Notes under the pieces: model-generated
Told to the model about the DNA's origin: nothing
The model's database searches: none
What the model saw: only the letters and a program-made list of their open reading frames with translations
Position numbers and translations under genes: made by a program
DNA from: Corallochytrium limacisporum
Lineage: Eukaryota; Opisthokonta
Direction: 5' to 3'
NCBI GenBank assembly: GCA_002811645.1
Contig: PDIP01000046.1
Span: 1 to 64,000 of the forward strand
Length of the DNA stretch: 64,000 nt
Shown: positions 29,236-39,339 of the stretch, piece by piece
Layout: every line of letters starts with the position of its first letter
Position numbering within the stretch: the first letter of the stretch is position 1

Positions 29236-30008
29236 AACGGGACACGGGGTTATGTATTTCTATTCACGAATTTTCTCGCACCAAAAGCACGAGCGGTCAC
29301 ACTGCTGTATAAATGCTGTCATTTTTCCGCTACACTGTGTCTACCCCGTGATTGTTTGGCCTATACCTTCGGCTTCATGCCGAACCGAGCAACAAAACTT
29401 CATTGGGAGGAGGAATAGGTGACAACTGCAGCCGAAAAAAACAAACCCCCCACCCCTCCCTAATCAAAAAAAAACTTGGGCCATTTTGTTCCGGCTTGAG
29501 AATTTTTTCACCGTCTCGTCACTCGTTGCGGGAAATAAAGCGGAGAAATACACTGCGGAGGGGAGCTCGGTGAGAAATTTTGACTGCTCGGAAAGATACT
29601 GGTACTTTCAGTATTCCCATGATGGTTGCGGAGGATGGCTATAATTCTAGGGCACACACAGCTGCGTTTGTAGTGGTGGATGGATAAACCACCAACAGTA
29701 CTGGCGCTCCACCAAATCTCTACGGATTGACTTGCCAGGGTTATCAATTCAAAACACCACCGATGGGTCAGATTGTAATCATTCGGTTTCACAAAAAGGT
29801 TGCACCCACTCTACGCACCGTGCCCAGCCAGGGTGCCAATTTCTTATGTTTTCAACGGCCACACCTCTCTCGCACTTTGGCTCTTTCACCTGGGGAGTAC
29901 GTTGGATGGTGTATTTTGATTCTAAGTACTAAAACTACTATCTAACTGACAAATATGTCCTTTCAATCCAATTATATAATTAATCAAATTGATTTAAATC
30001 AATTTAGA

Positions 30009-30696
30009 TCATTCCTTTGATTCGGAGCCATGCTTCCTCTGTTTCCTCAACTTCCACGCAATCTGAGAGGAGGGCCGCCCTTCTTCTTGCAGGTGCGCTC
30101 CGATTCGTCCACATTGCGCAATGCAGGCCAGAGCAGTGCTTCTTTCCGAAAGCGTGTAAGGACAACCATTGACCTCTCGGTCAATGAATGGAAAGTGTAA
30201 TCCATTCACATCTACCGGACCGCTTACTGCAGTTGGGATTCGAAGGCTATTGGAGGATTTTCACAACCTTGCGTGATGTATTCACGATGTGACAGATCTC
30301 TGTCTCCTGTAGATGGCGCCGTTCATTTCTTTCCTTCGGAGGATTTCTCACGGGCCGATTTACACCTCGCGATCCATCACCGCCGTTTCGTAGAACAATT
30401 AGTAGGGGCACATCGGAGATTGGCTGCATCGAACACCAGTACCTTCCGGGGAACGTGCTCGGCTTTCTTATGAAGCGATGGATGTGAGTCGTGCGCCCAG
30501 TCTGTATTTTATTGTGCGGTTCTGCGGCACCAGGTGGTAAAGCTTGGTGGGGCAATTTCTCAAAATCTTGGTGGGTGATTCCGCCTTCAAAGCAGGTCGT
30601 CTGAGTCCATCTGGGACCCGGGAAGGGTGCCGCTGACGAAACTCTGAACAGTCTTAGAATAGTCCGCGAATGGAGCTCGCGATGCAGCGGGACCAC
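30009..30696 (-). pseudogene. Possible decayed transposase-like fragment
   Basis: Two adjoining minus-strand open stretches in different frames. The first (30696 to 30247) ends with a helix-turn-helix-like TEICHIVNTSRKVVKILQ and a TAG stop. The second runs from about 30247 to 30009 and contains YTLSERSTALACIAQCGRIG and SSQIAWKLRKQRK, again helix-turn-helix-like. Neither has an ATG start. Together they look like a frameshifted DNA-binding region of a transposase, but no catalytic residues are visible and chance cannot be excluded. Confidence 0.2.
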
Positions 30697-32655
30697 TGCG
30701 CCGTATTGTGCTTTCAGTGGGCGAGGAATTCCGCAGTGAAAGGCACGGAGGTCAAGGGACGACTTCGAAAGATACTCTCCGAGCCCGTGCTAAATGCATC
30801 CAAGACGCATGCAACATATCTCCTCCCACACAACTACCGGAAAGCCGAGATCTGTTGTGTTGCTGTATGGGATTGAGAGCTGTTGGGGACTCTTTGCCTC
30901 ACTTGGACATAATTTGTTTCCGATTGCGTTAATCTCTGTCCATGTTTTGTGGGTACCAGCGATTCTGTACGAATGGTTCATCGAAGCCTTCCAAACTATG
31001 CAACCCGCCTTAAGAATCTTTAAACCCCGAAGCCGTCAAATAGTTGAGCAAGCAGTGAGCAATGGACGACGCAAAGGACCCTCCCCCGTGGTATAGACAG
31101 CACTGCACCAAATCACTGATCCAAATTAAACAACATGTCACGTCGCCAGAGAGAATGCATTTGGATGAACTAACCCTACCACAACAGAGCTGCCAAAGGG
31201 GCAAGTCCCCGTGCGTTCAACGAACTACAGGGGTGTCGCACCAAGTCTGCTGCATGTTTCATATCCCTGTTTGTGTTTGGGGCGTAGTTGAAGTATACTC
31301 AACTGCACGTTACCAGTCTGACTAGAAGGACTAGCGAATCCAACCCCTCGCGCTCCCCGAGCTGCGAGGGGGGGCCTTCATTCACGGAACTGGTGAGAAT
31401 ATTCCGAAGGGTGTCGGGACCCTCCCCTCACAGCAGTTTCAGTGTTGACTCCGCTGAAGTTGGAAACGGATCTTCAACGTAGCTTTTGATGGAACAGTGA
31501 CAGCTTCCGACAAGCGCCGAGCTATCTCGAGGGAGGTTATGCTCGCTGGTGGCAGTCGTCTCGTCACATGTCGTTGACGGGCGCCTGGTCCCTCACCCTA
31601 GCATTTGCAAACGCCTGGCACGGCCCATGTAACTCTGTAGTGGATTCTTCCAATCTAACACACCTGGACCTTCTGCATTCTTCCTCGTTCTTACGTTCTT
31701 CCCCGTGTTCGTTTGTGGTATCGTACTTTACCATACCCGATAGTTGAGAAGAATTAGTCAGGCCGCCCTCCCGGTGCGTCAATATCTTATACCCAATGGT
31801 CAATAGGGTCAATGGGCTGCTGTGGTGACAGGGGCCCCTTGATGAAGGGAGCCTTGACTACTTTGGCACACTGACCATCCTTCGAATAAATTTTATATCC
31901 GGAATATTATTATTATTAGGAGACTGGATTGAACTACGCATGGGACATGAATATGCACACCTTTAAGTAAATCATGATTTAGTGGAGTCTGGCTTCAGAG
32001 TCCAGGCGAACGAACCTCTGGAGCTTCAACTCCCCATTTCCTTCCGTCCAGCGAAGATCTGTATCAGAGGACCATTCTCTGTTTGGGTCGCCATCACATG
32101 AGAAACTGAATATCAATGATTCTCCTTCCCACTTCCTCAGGTGCCGTGGGTCTGGAGCATTTCTTAGGCGCCCCGCAGTTAATTCTCTATACCATTGTAA
32201 TTTTGTAACGGGGAGGGTCCTTTTGTGAGTTCAAGTCTTTGCATTTCACAGACGTAATTTCCTTTATATCGTGATGGTCAGTCGCGAGAAGATCGAGCTT
32301 GACGAGGAGCGTCAATAGGTCAGTCCACCTCCCCCCACACCGCAGGTGCCTGAGTTTCCATCCCACCCAGTCTTAAGTGGGCTTATTGCTGACGAATGCA
32401 CGATGACAAATTTGTAGACGAAAGCGCAGGCAAAGGCTCCACGGAGTGAGAGAGAAAATGGCAGTTCGCCGCGTAAGGGGAGGGCCAACGTTGGTTTCCT
32501 TGCATCCCACGGGCGGCTCATTTTCTCCTTCCTCGGCAGGGAAACAGGGCCAGGCTACCTAATGTGCTAGGTCCAGAGAGACCAATACGAGCAGTCCGAC
32601 TGCTGTAGTCGTCACAAGAGCAACATGCTCATGGAACGGAGTACTAAGGTCCATG

Positions 32656-33993
32656 TTACATTCTAGGGGGTTTTGAGTTCGGAGGATTCGACGGCGCGCC
32701 TTGTGCATGATCAGGCGGTGCTTGTGATTGGCCAGTGCAAGCATGTTGGGAGGGCCCGGGACCCATTTGTGGGGTGGCATGGCATCTATGTCCTTGCGGG
32801 ACCTGTGATCTGGTCTGATCAGCATACGTGGTGTTCGACAGAATCCACTGTTGCGGTACTGCTTCACTGCGAGGCGAGTGAACATACTGCATAGGAGCAG
32901 GGGCTGTATACGCAGGTTGCTGGGGAACAACTGTGTACATCATGTTGCCATGCATGTAAATGGGGAATCCCTGTGGGCTTACAAGTTGATAGGCCGTGGT
33001 CATGGGAGCAATTCCTTGTTCATTGGCCATGGGGATACCCTGTGGATGAATGGCCACGGGAGGTCCGGCTGGCATGCTGTGAGTTGTATGGTACCACGGT
33101 GCCTGAGGTGCAAATGCCGTCTGATTGTGCTGGACAGGGTTGTTTCCGTGATGCGGTATCAGCATCACTGGCGGTACTTGACTTGGTTCTCGTCCGTACG
33201 CTGGCTGGCTTGGGGCAGATGAAAGGTGCGTGTTATACTGTGCAGGTGTGGCGCCATTGTTCGTAGCGTGCAACTGCTGAGGTGTGCTTTCCGAAATCGC
33301 GGACTGCGTAGGTGCTTTGCTGCCAGATTTGACGTTGCTGTCCCTCTTGCCCGTCTGTACCGGAGAGTCATCGTTGCTCTTGTAAGAGTCGCTGTCATTG
33401 TCATCCGCGACAGTCAATTGCATATCTCGTATGGACTTCAGACTACCAGAAATACGCCGCCTGATTCTTGACGCTAGTGATTTGTGAGACCGTCTGAATA
33501 GCGGATGGCTGAACGCAAGAATCTTGCGCCACGTGTGAATAGTAGCCTTGCTGTTATTCGACGAGCGTAGACTTATATGACCACGTTCTAGTGCGCTCAG
33601 GACTTCCGCTTGACTGAATCTGTGGAAGCCATACAGGTTTAGCTGCCGGATGAAACTACTGATCCGATTGTGTTTGAAGTACCGGGGAATGATTTCTGCA
33701 GCAAACTTGTCACGATTGTACACGACCAGAGATTTTCCATCCTGAGTCCACTTGATCATTTCACCATCCTTGTCGTCCTCTACGATTTTCAAAAGTTGAT
33801 TAATGAACCCATGGCCGACAACACGATTGTCATCGTCTTCTTCGGGATTCCTTTCATCACTGCCGCTACTTTCATCACTACTACGGCCTTTCATTCTCGC
33901 CTCAGAGGGTGTCCCAGTTGCAGGTGCTGTTTGTGACTGATTGTCTGCGGTACTAGAGCCTATTCCACTGAGCTCAGTCTGTTTCCCCGACAT
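32656..33993 (-). CDS. Heat-shock-factor-type DNA-binding protein, copy 1
   Basis: 445 aa with a complete HSF winged-helix domain at about 61-165: GFINQLLKIVEDDKDGEMIK, then WTQDGKSLVVYNRDKFAAEI and the recognition helix ISSFIRQLNLYGF at 111-123. The N-terminus is acidic and Ser-rich. Immediately after the domain comes an Arg-rich stretch (SRIRRRISGS) and then a Pro/Gln/His/Gly-rich tail. I see no heptad HR-A/B coiled coil, the part that trimerises classical HSF1, so it may bind DNA as a monomer or through other partners. Single exon, ATG at 33993. The first of two same-strand HSF genes. Confidence 0.9.
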   Translation of the reverse strand: MSGKQTELSGIGSSTADNQSQTAPATGTPSEARMKGRSSDESSGSDERNPEEDDDNRVVGHGFINQLLKIVEDDKDGEMIKWTQDGKSLVVYNRDKFAAEIIPRYFKHNRISSFIRQLNLYGFHRFSQAEVLSALERGHISLRSSNNSKATIHTWRKILAFSHPLFRRSHKSLASRIRRRISGSLKSIRDMQLTVADDNDSDSYKSNDDSPVQTGKRDSNVKSGSKAPTQSAISESTPQQLHATNNGATPAQYNTHLSSAPSQPAYGREPSQVPPVMLIPHHGNNPVQHNQTAFAPQAPWYHTTHSMPAGPPVAIHPQGIPMANEQGIAPMTTAYQLVSPQGFPIYMHGNMMYTVVPQQPAYTAPAPMQYVHSPRSEAVPQQWILSNTTYADQTRSQVPQGHRCHATPQMGPGPSQHACTGQSQAPPDHAQGAPSNPPNSKPPRM

Positions 33994-36900
33994 GTTATCT
34001 TGAAAACTTGACTCACCCTGGGAAGAAGACCCTTCCTGTCATGTGTTTGTGACTGCGTTGGATGCTTTGTGTCTTGGATCAGACTAAGCCGTACTTTTCT
34101 GCACACTTCTTGAGCCTTTGTTCTTGTTCTTACGTTTGACTTGTTGAGGTTTTGATCTTTTCCGTAGCCATTGTGTGGTTCGTGACTGGAACAAGTGAAA
34201 CGGCCAGTATACTGAACGACCTGATTGCTGTGGTTTCAGTTGAGGCTAGGATCACCAGAGCGAGTATTATTGTTTGGGTCTTCGCTAACATTTGTGCCAC
34301 TCCGCAGCTTAATATCGGCGTCCTTAAAGTTCGCTAAGTTCTCGAGTCTCGTTTTGTTCAAACCATGGTTGTGTAAACTCTTTAGTCGTTGATTCCATTC
34401 CCATTGTTCGGAACAGTAACTGATAGGGTAAGGACAACGCCGACTATCTCGTTACTGATGGGTGGTCAAATTCATGTACCTTCAAAAGGTGCAGTGTCTT
34501 GCTGTCTTGAAGTTTACATTCCAAAAGTGGTCGTCTTTGGCAGTACACTCATCTATTCACAAGGTGGCTCGAGAGACAGCTCTGCATACCACCTACCTGC
34601 GTACAGTAGGTTTTCCCTGTTGGGGAGGGTCCGTTCGTGTGGTTGGGGCTCATGGATTTTGAGTCCGCTTCCAGTAGGAGACTTGTCCCACCCTCAGAGC
34701 TGTCGCGCACGCAGCTGGTGTTGAGGGGCCCGATGGATGTTCTGTACCTCCTTTTCATTACTTCTCGGCCACCGTTTGTGTTCCTCGTAATTGGGATTCT
34801 CCTCTATTATCACCCACGCACAAGAAATGGGAACATGCTTGGAAGTCATATGATGCTAGGAGGTGTTTTGCCGCGCTTTCGATTTGAGGGAGATGGTATT
34901 GCAAGAAGCTCTGTTGTTCCTAAATTCATCGGTGTACCCAAGCACACCACACGCTTTGTCTGTGTGACATAGGGGACTCCCCGTGCCTTGTGGTGCACGT
35001 CAGCATTGATTTCCAAGGGAACCACATATTTTGGTGATATTTCGAATGGAAGTGCAGCAACGGGCTACGGCTGTGTCATTTCTTCCTTGCGAGCGGGTCC
35101 TACGAGAAAACCCACAAAGTTCCGTTCCCAATAAATTAACCCATTCTTCGCTCATTTACCGAGACTGGCCCTCTGACCTAAAGTTTCCGGTGGGCTTTCA
35201 CCGGCTTCCGCAATATTAGGGCACACTATGCAGCCCTCTGTTCTACACACTACGTGTGAATGCACGCAAAGGCGTATCTCGCCATCACAGCCGTCCGGTC
35301 ATTTGGTGTGGGAAGTGTGCCTCCGGGCGTGCAGCGCGAGAACTGTCGGAAAGGCGCACCGGGAGGATCGCTCTGACAGGGTGTGTGTGACTTAGTTTAC
35401 AACCATTTGTAAACATTTCTGAGTGGCATTACAGACCCCCTGTGCGGCGCAGGGGAGGGGCCCTTGCAGCATGGACCTTCTGGGACCTGTGAAGTGGAAA
35501 AAAGTTGTCAATGGTGAATGAATCTATAGATCATACCGTTTGACCAATTCGAGAAGATATTCTATAGTTTGGGCAATCCACTCACTGCGCATAGCATCCG
35601 ATCGCAAAATGATCAAACCCCTGCTGTACGCTTCTTCCATTGTTTGATTCACATCCACATTTCTCAAGTGCCGCAAGTTGATAGCGAAACCGGTACACAG
35701 CACACAGGTTCCCCACTTCGTCCATCACTCCGAGGTCGAACGCGAAGGGAGACGAAAAGCTAGGCTGTGCAAACCCTGGAGATTTCCAGCAACAGAGTGT
35801 GGCTCAACACCTTTGTCCAAGCAGTTTGGTGCAGGTTGCCGCATCAGCGAAGTCTCTTCATGTTTGCGCTTCTGTAAATGGCTACTGAGCCACCATGTGC
35901 GTACACAGCAAACTGATGAAGTATGCCCCAACCGCAATTTTTGTACTCATACCTTTACAAGGTAAGGACCCTTGCGGTAGCGACCGGACCCTCCCAGCGA
36001 TGGTGGGGCGGAATTTGCCACCCGGGGATCTCACACGTCGCTTCCCGACGATTGACTGTCCCCGCAAGTAAAGACGAAAAGAAATTTGCAATGAATCAGG
36101 CTGGAAGACCCTCCCCGGCGGTTGCGCGGCGAAATTTTCCCCACGTAAACGGCTGGGAGGATAGGAAAATGTGGACATGCTCCAGCATTCTGCGCTGTGA
36201 CAGTATGTTCCATTCTGGTCAGGCATACTGGAATGTCTCGCCAGCCGCAAAAGAAGCAACATGGGCATGGACCGGAGCGACTACTCAAGAGCCATTAGGT
36301 TGGTCCATGAAGGAATTGAGTGACCACGGCGATGATGGGGAAGCTCTGGTGTCCCCCTCCTCCCAGCAGTTGCGTTACAAATGGGTGCGCGCTGCTAAGA
36401 TCCAATCTGAGGCAGAGAGGGCAGGGGACCCTCCCTCCATATGACACGCTCGCTGGCCCTGCCCTTTCTCATCTCGCAGCCCCGGGCGGCAGCAGTGTTG
36501 GGGCTGAAAATTACCAACCCCTCCTCCTGTTCCTCCCCCTCCCACTCTGTGTCCCTTTATTTCTGTTGGGGCGAAGCCCCGTGTGTCAGTATCTTGGCCG
36601 GCCCGAAGCTGGAATTCATACCGACGTCACTATTTGCAAGAAAAGGGGTACCAATTGCATTTGGATCTTTGGCAATTATTGCCTTTCCATTGGACCTTAA
36701 CGGAGAACACTTCCTGTCCCATTACACCCGCTTTGGAGTTTGCTAAGGAAGTGTGATGTTCCTGCCAATTTTACATCAAATACCCAAGTATGTGGAGAGG
36801 TCAAGTTCAAACAAACTTTTAGTTCGGAGTACTATACATGCCTGTTTCCCATTGGCAGCCGTAACCTTTGCAACCTCTGGGCTAATGGAACAGGCCTTCC

Positions 36901-37719
36901 CTGCAATATGTCAACGCAACAAACTTAGTGAAGGAGACAAACAATTGAGGCACCGTATGTTCTGCTCTCCACTGATTTGCAATATGAAACTTGTGATTAA
37001 TTACATCTATGATTATGATTGATACCATTAAATTGATATACTTTTTATTGGAAATGGGGCCTTAACCGCGACTTTCTAGTACCCACCATTCGAACGTGTC
37101 CGTAACTGAAAGACAAGAAAGAACCCAAACCAAACCAAAACCGGTGTTTAAATTGGTGGTCAGTCATTTCATCACCCGCTGTCCCATTTGGGAGGAAGTA
37201 AATTTTGTCCCGGGGGGACCCGACAGGCACTAGTGCCATGCAAATAGCATGAACAAATATGATCCAGTATCTAGCCATTGCGTGCAGCCAATCTTTTGGA
37301 CAGAGTTATTCGGATTATTTCGGTGGTCTCGGGTGGAAGCTGGAGATACAGAGAGCCGGGAATTCTATACATTGGGATTGGTACAGACGAGAGGTCATTT
37401 GGGAGTGGATGTGGCCTTTACCTCTTTCTGAAGCCAATTGCGACCAATTTTCCATTTTCATCTGTCGTGCGTCCAATCCTGAACCCGTGCAAGGTTCAGC
37501 AAACGTGATTCTCCAGCCTTGAACACTACCTCACGAGACCATTGCCGTGGGCATCGCCATGGAACTCAAGTAGTATTGTTGGACACAATTGTGCACCTTT
37601 TCACGGATCGAAAACGTCACGAATGCATCGAAGTGAAAAATACCTATGTACTACATGCTGATGATGTGCCCTATAAAATCAAGTTGTCTGCCGCAGGTGT
37701 CGTGTTCACAATTTAAGTG
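33994..37719. other. 3.7-kb interval between the two HSF genes
   Basis: Upstream region of HSF copy 1 and downstream region of HSF copy 2. It contains RGACCCTCCC motifs at 34623 (minus strand), 35986, 36106 and 36426, and a GTCCC-GGG-GGGAC palindrome at about 37207-37219. An ATG-started 101-codon frame at 36441-36746 has no recognisable features. No supported gene. Confidence 0.5.
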
Positions 37720-37899
37720 TCAACCGTTTTGGTTTCCACCAGGGAATCGATTCGATCCATCACGTTGCTGTCCTCTGTATGGCTGCTGTCGTTGATGAGG
37801 TTGCAGAGGAGGATACTGTCGCTGTTCCTGGTGTTGCTGTTGTGGCAGTTGGTGGCCCCCATCGGCTACATAGTGACCAATTCCATGAGCATGTTGATG
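37720..37899 (-). other. In-frame 59-codon extension beyond the stop of HSF copy 2
   Basis: Directly after the TAA at 37900-37902 the same frame continues for 59 codons to a TGA at 37720-37722. The translated text is Gln/His/Pro/Arg/Gly-rich (for example LPQQQHQEQRQYPP and HQRQQPYRGQQRDG), matching the composition of the HSF tail before the stop. This suggests the region was, or still is, part of the protein. Confidence 0.7.
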
Positions 37900-39339
37900 T
37901 TAAGCAGGAAATTGACCGGTCTGTTGGTGATGCTGCATGTGATGTGGATGTTGCATACTGTACTGGTGTTGGTGTTGTTGTTGCACAGGCTGCGCGGCAG
38001 GGTGCTGGGCATGCTGACGGTGTGCGGGATGGTCCGGCATGTTTGACTGTACGGAGTGGGCCTGGTAGAGATGATTAGATCCTGCAGGACTGTGGACATA
38101 GTACATGGAGCCTGGCAATTGGCCATGCTGAGGCATTATTGCAACAAGCATGGGCTGTGGTTGCACCTGTCCCGGCATAACGGCCTGCACCTGTTGAAAA
38201 TGAGGAAATTGCATGAACATGGTCGGGTTCACCGGTTGCATGACCTGTTGATTGTTCACCTGCTGCTGGGGAGGCAGAGACAGAAACTGCTGGTTCATAT
38301 TCGACGGTATATGCTGTTCCTGCTGTGTGACTGCCAGAACATGATGCGACTTAGCCTCACTCAGCTTTCGCGGTACAGACGATGACGGTGTGGACCAAGT
38401 ACCCGCCTTTCCTCCCTCTCCGCTCGCATTCCCTTGTCCATCGTTGTCGGAAGTTATCCGGTTAGCAGTTCCAGACTTTGGTGGTTTCTTTCGCTGTTTG
38501 CGTTTGATTTTGGTTGCGAGTTGGGGATTGCCCTTGATAAAGTTTTCGTGTTGAAAAACAAGCAATTTCGCCCATGATGTGAAACTTGGATTGCTTGTTC
38601 GAATGTTAATGTTCTCCCTTTCCAGAGCCCGAAGGATCTCTGGTGAAGAGAACTTATGGAAGCCATACAGATTTAGCTGCCGGATGAAGGATGCCATTCG
38701 GCGGTGCCGGAAGTGAGTCGGTAGGAAGTCTTGAACGAAGCGGTTCTGGTCATATATGACCACCGATTTACCATCCTTGGCCCAGCAAATAAGGTCGTCC
38801 AATTGAGGGTCGTTGACAAGCTTAAAGATGTTCTGCACAAACGTGGGGATCATGAGCGCAACAGCTTCTTCTTCCTCCTCCTCTTCTTCCTCTTTTTGCT
38901 CAGCGTCTTGAGCAGTAGCCTCTTCGAAGTCATTATTCATTTCGCTGGCATCATGCCCACTAGTGCTTCGAAAGTTTTGATCACTTGTTGACATGTTCCT
39001 GGAGCTCGAAGTTGCCGGCTTCGCTTCACTTCTACGCTTGGCATCAGCTGTCTGTGGGTCGGATTTCGAGCGTGCTCGAGATTCATCCTCGTCGGCCCTA
39101 TCTTTACTTTTTATCGTAGTCGTCCGAGTTCGACTGGCGGTAGTCTCACGGCTACCACCAGATCCTTCATGAGTTTTCGAGGACGGAGCTGGTGAACGTC
39201 TTGAGTTTGTGTCACTTCGCTGTAGGTGCTCAGAATCTTGTTTCGCCTCGTATGTGTGGCACGAGGTTTCCGAAGACTCCATATTTTCCGAGTCTCCTTC
39301 ATCAACTCTACTGAGGTCTTCGGCCCCGATTCGTGACAT
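37900..39339 (-). CDS. Heat-shock-factor-type DNA-binding protein, copy 2
   Basis: 479 aa to the first stop. A long acidic/Ser-rich N-terminus (with nine consecutive Glu near 150-158) precedes the HSF domain at about 162-265: PTFVQNIFKLVNDPQ, WAKDGKSVVIYDQNRF and recognition helix MASFIRQLNLYGF at 215-227. A very basic segment follows (KIKRKQRKKPPKS, a likely nuclear localisation signal), then a Gln/His/Met/Pro-rich tail. As in copy 1, no HR-A/B coiled coil is seen. The TAA at 37900-37902 is probably one transition away from CAA (Gln), because the frame continues in the same composition. Copy 1 lies 3.9 kb away on the same strand, and the recognition-helix DNA matches at 30 of 31 bases. Confidence 0.9.
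   Translation of the reverse strand: MSRIGAEDLSRVDEGDSENMESSETSCHTYEAKQDSEHLQRSDTNSRRSPAPSSKTHEGSGGSRETTASRTRTTTIKSKDRADEDESRARSKSDPQTADAKRRSEAKPATSSSRNMSTSDQNFRSTSGHDASEMNNDFEEATAQDAEQKEEEEEEEEEAVALMIPTFVQNIFKLVNDPQLDDLICWAKDGKSVVIYDQNRFVQDFLPTHFRHRRMASFIRQLNLYGFHKFSSPEILRALERENINIRTSNPSFTSWAKLLVFQHENFIKGNPQLATKIKRKQRKKPPKSGTANRITSDNDGQGNASGEGGKAGTWSTPSSSVPRKLSEAKSHHVLAVTQQEQHIPSNMNQQFLSLPPQQQVNNQQVMQPVNPTMFMQFPHFQQVQAVMPGQVQPQPMLVAIMPQHGQLPGSMYYVHSPAGSNHLYQAHSVQSNMPDHPAHRQHAQHPAAQPVQQQHQHQYSMQHPHHMQHHQQTGQFPA

Larger units (their letters stand above)
27868..32655. other. 4.8-kb gene-poor interval
   Basis: No confidently coding gene. A TATA-like CTATATAAAA lies at about 27899-27908, some 30 bp upstream of the 520-aa protein's ATG. 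A C/G palindrome lies at 29217-29235. Three RGACCCTCCC motifs lie at 31076, 31417 and 32211 (the last on the minus strand). Minus-strand open stretches at 30.0-30.7 kb have helix-turn-helix-like text (separate entry). Remaining open frames use non-ATG starts and show no domain. Confidence 0.55.

Noticed and set aside
31396-31406. GAATATTCCGAA as a heat-shock element controlling HSF copy 1
   Set aside because: Only two units are in phase and the site lies 3' of the gene.
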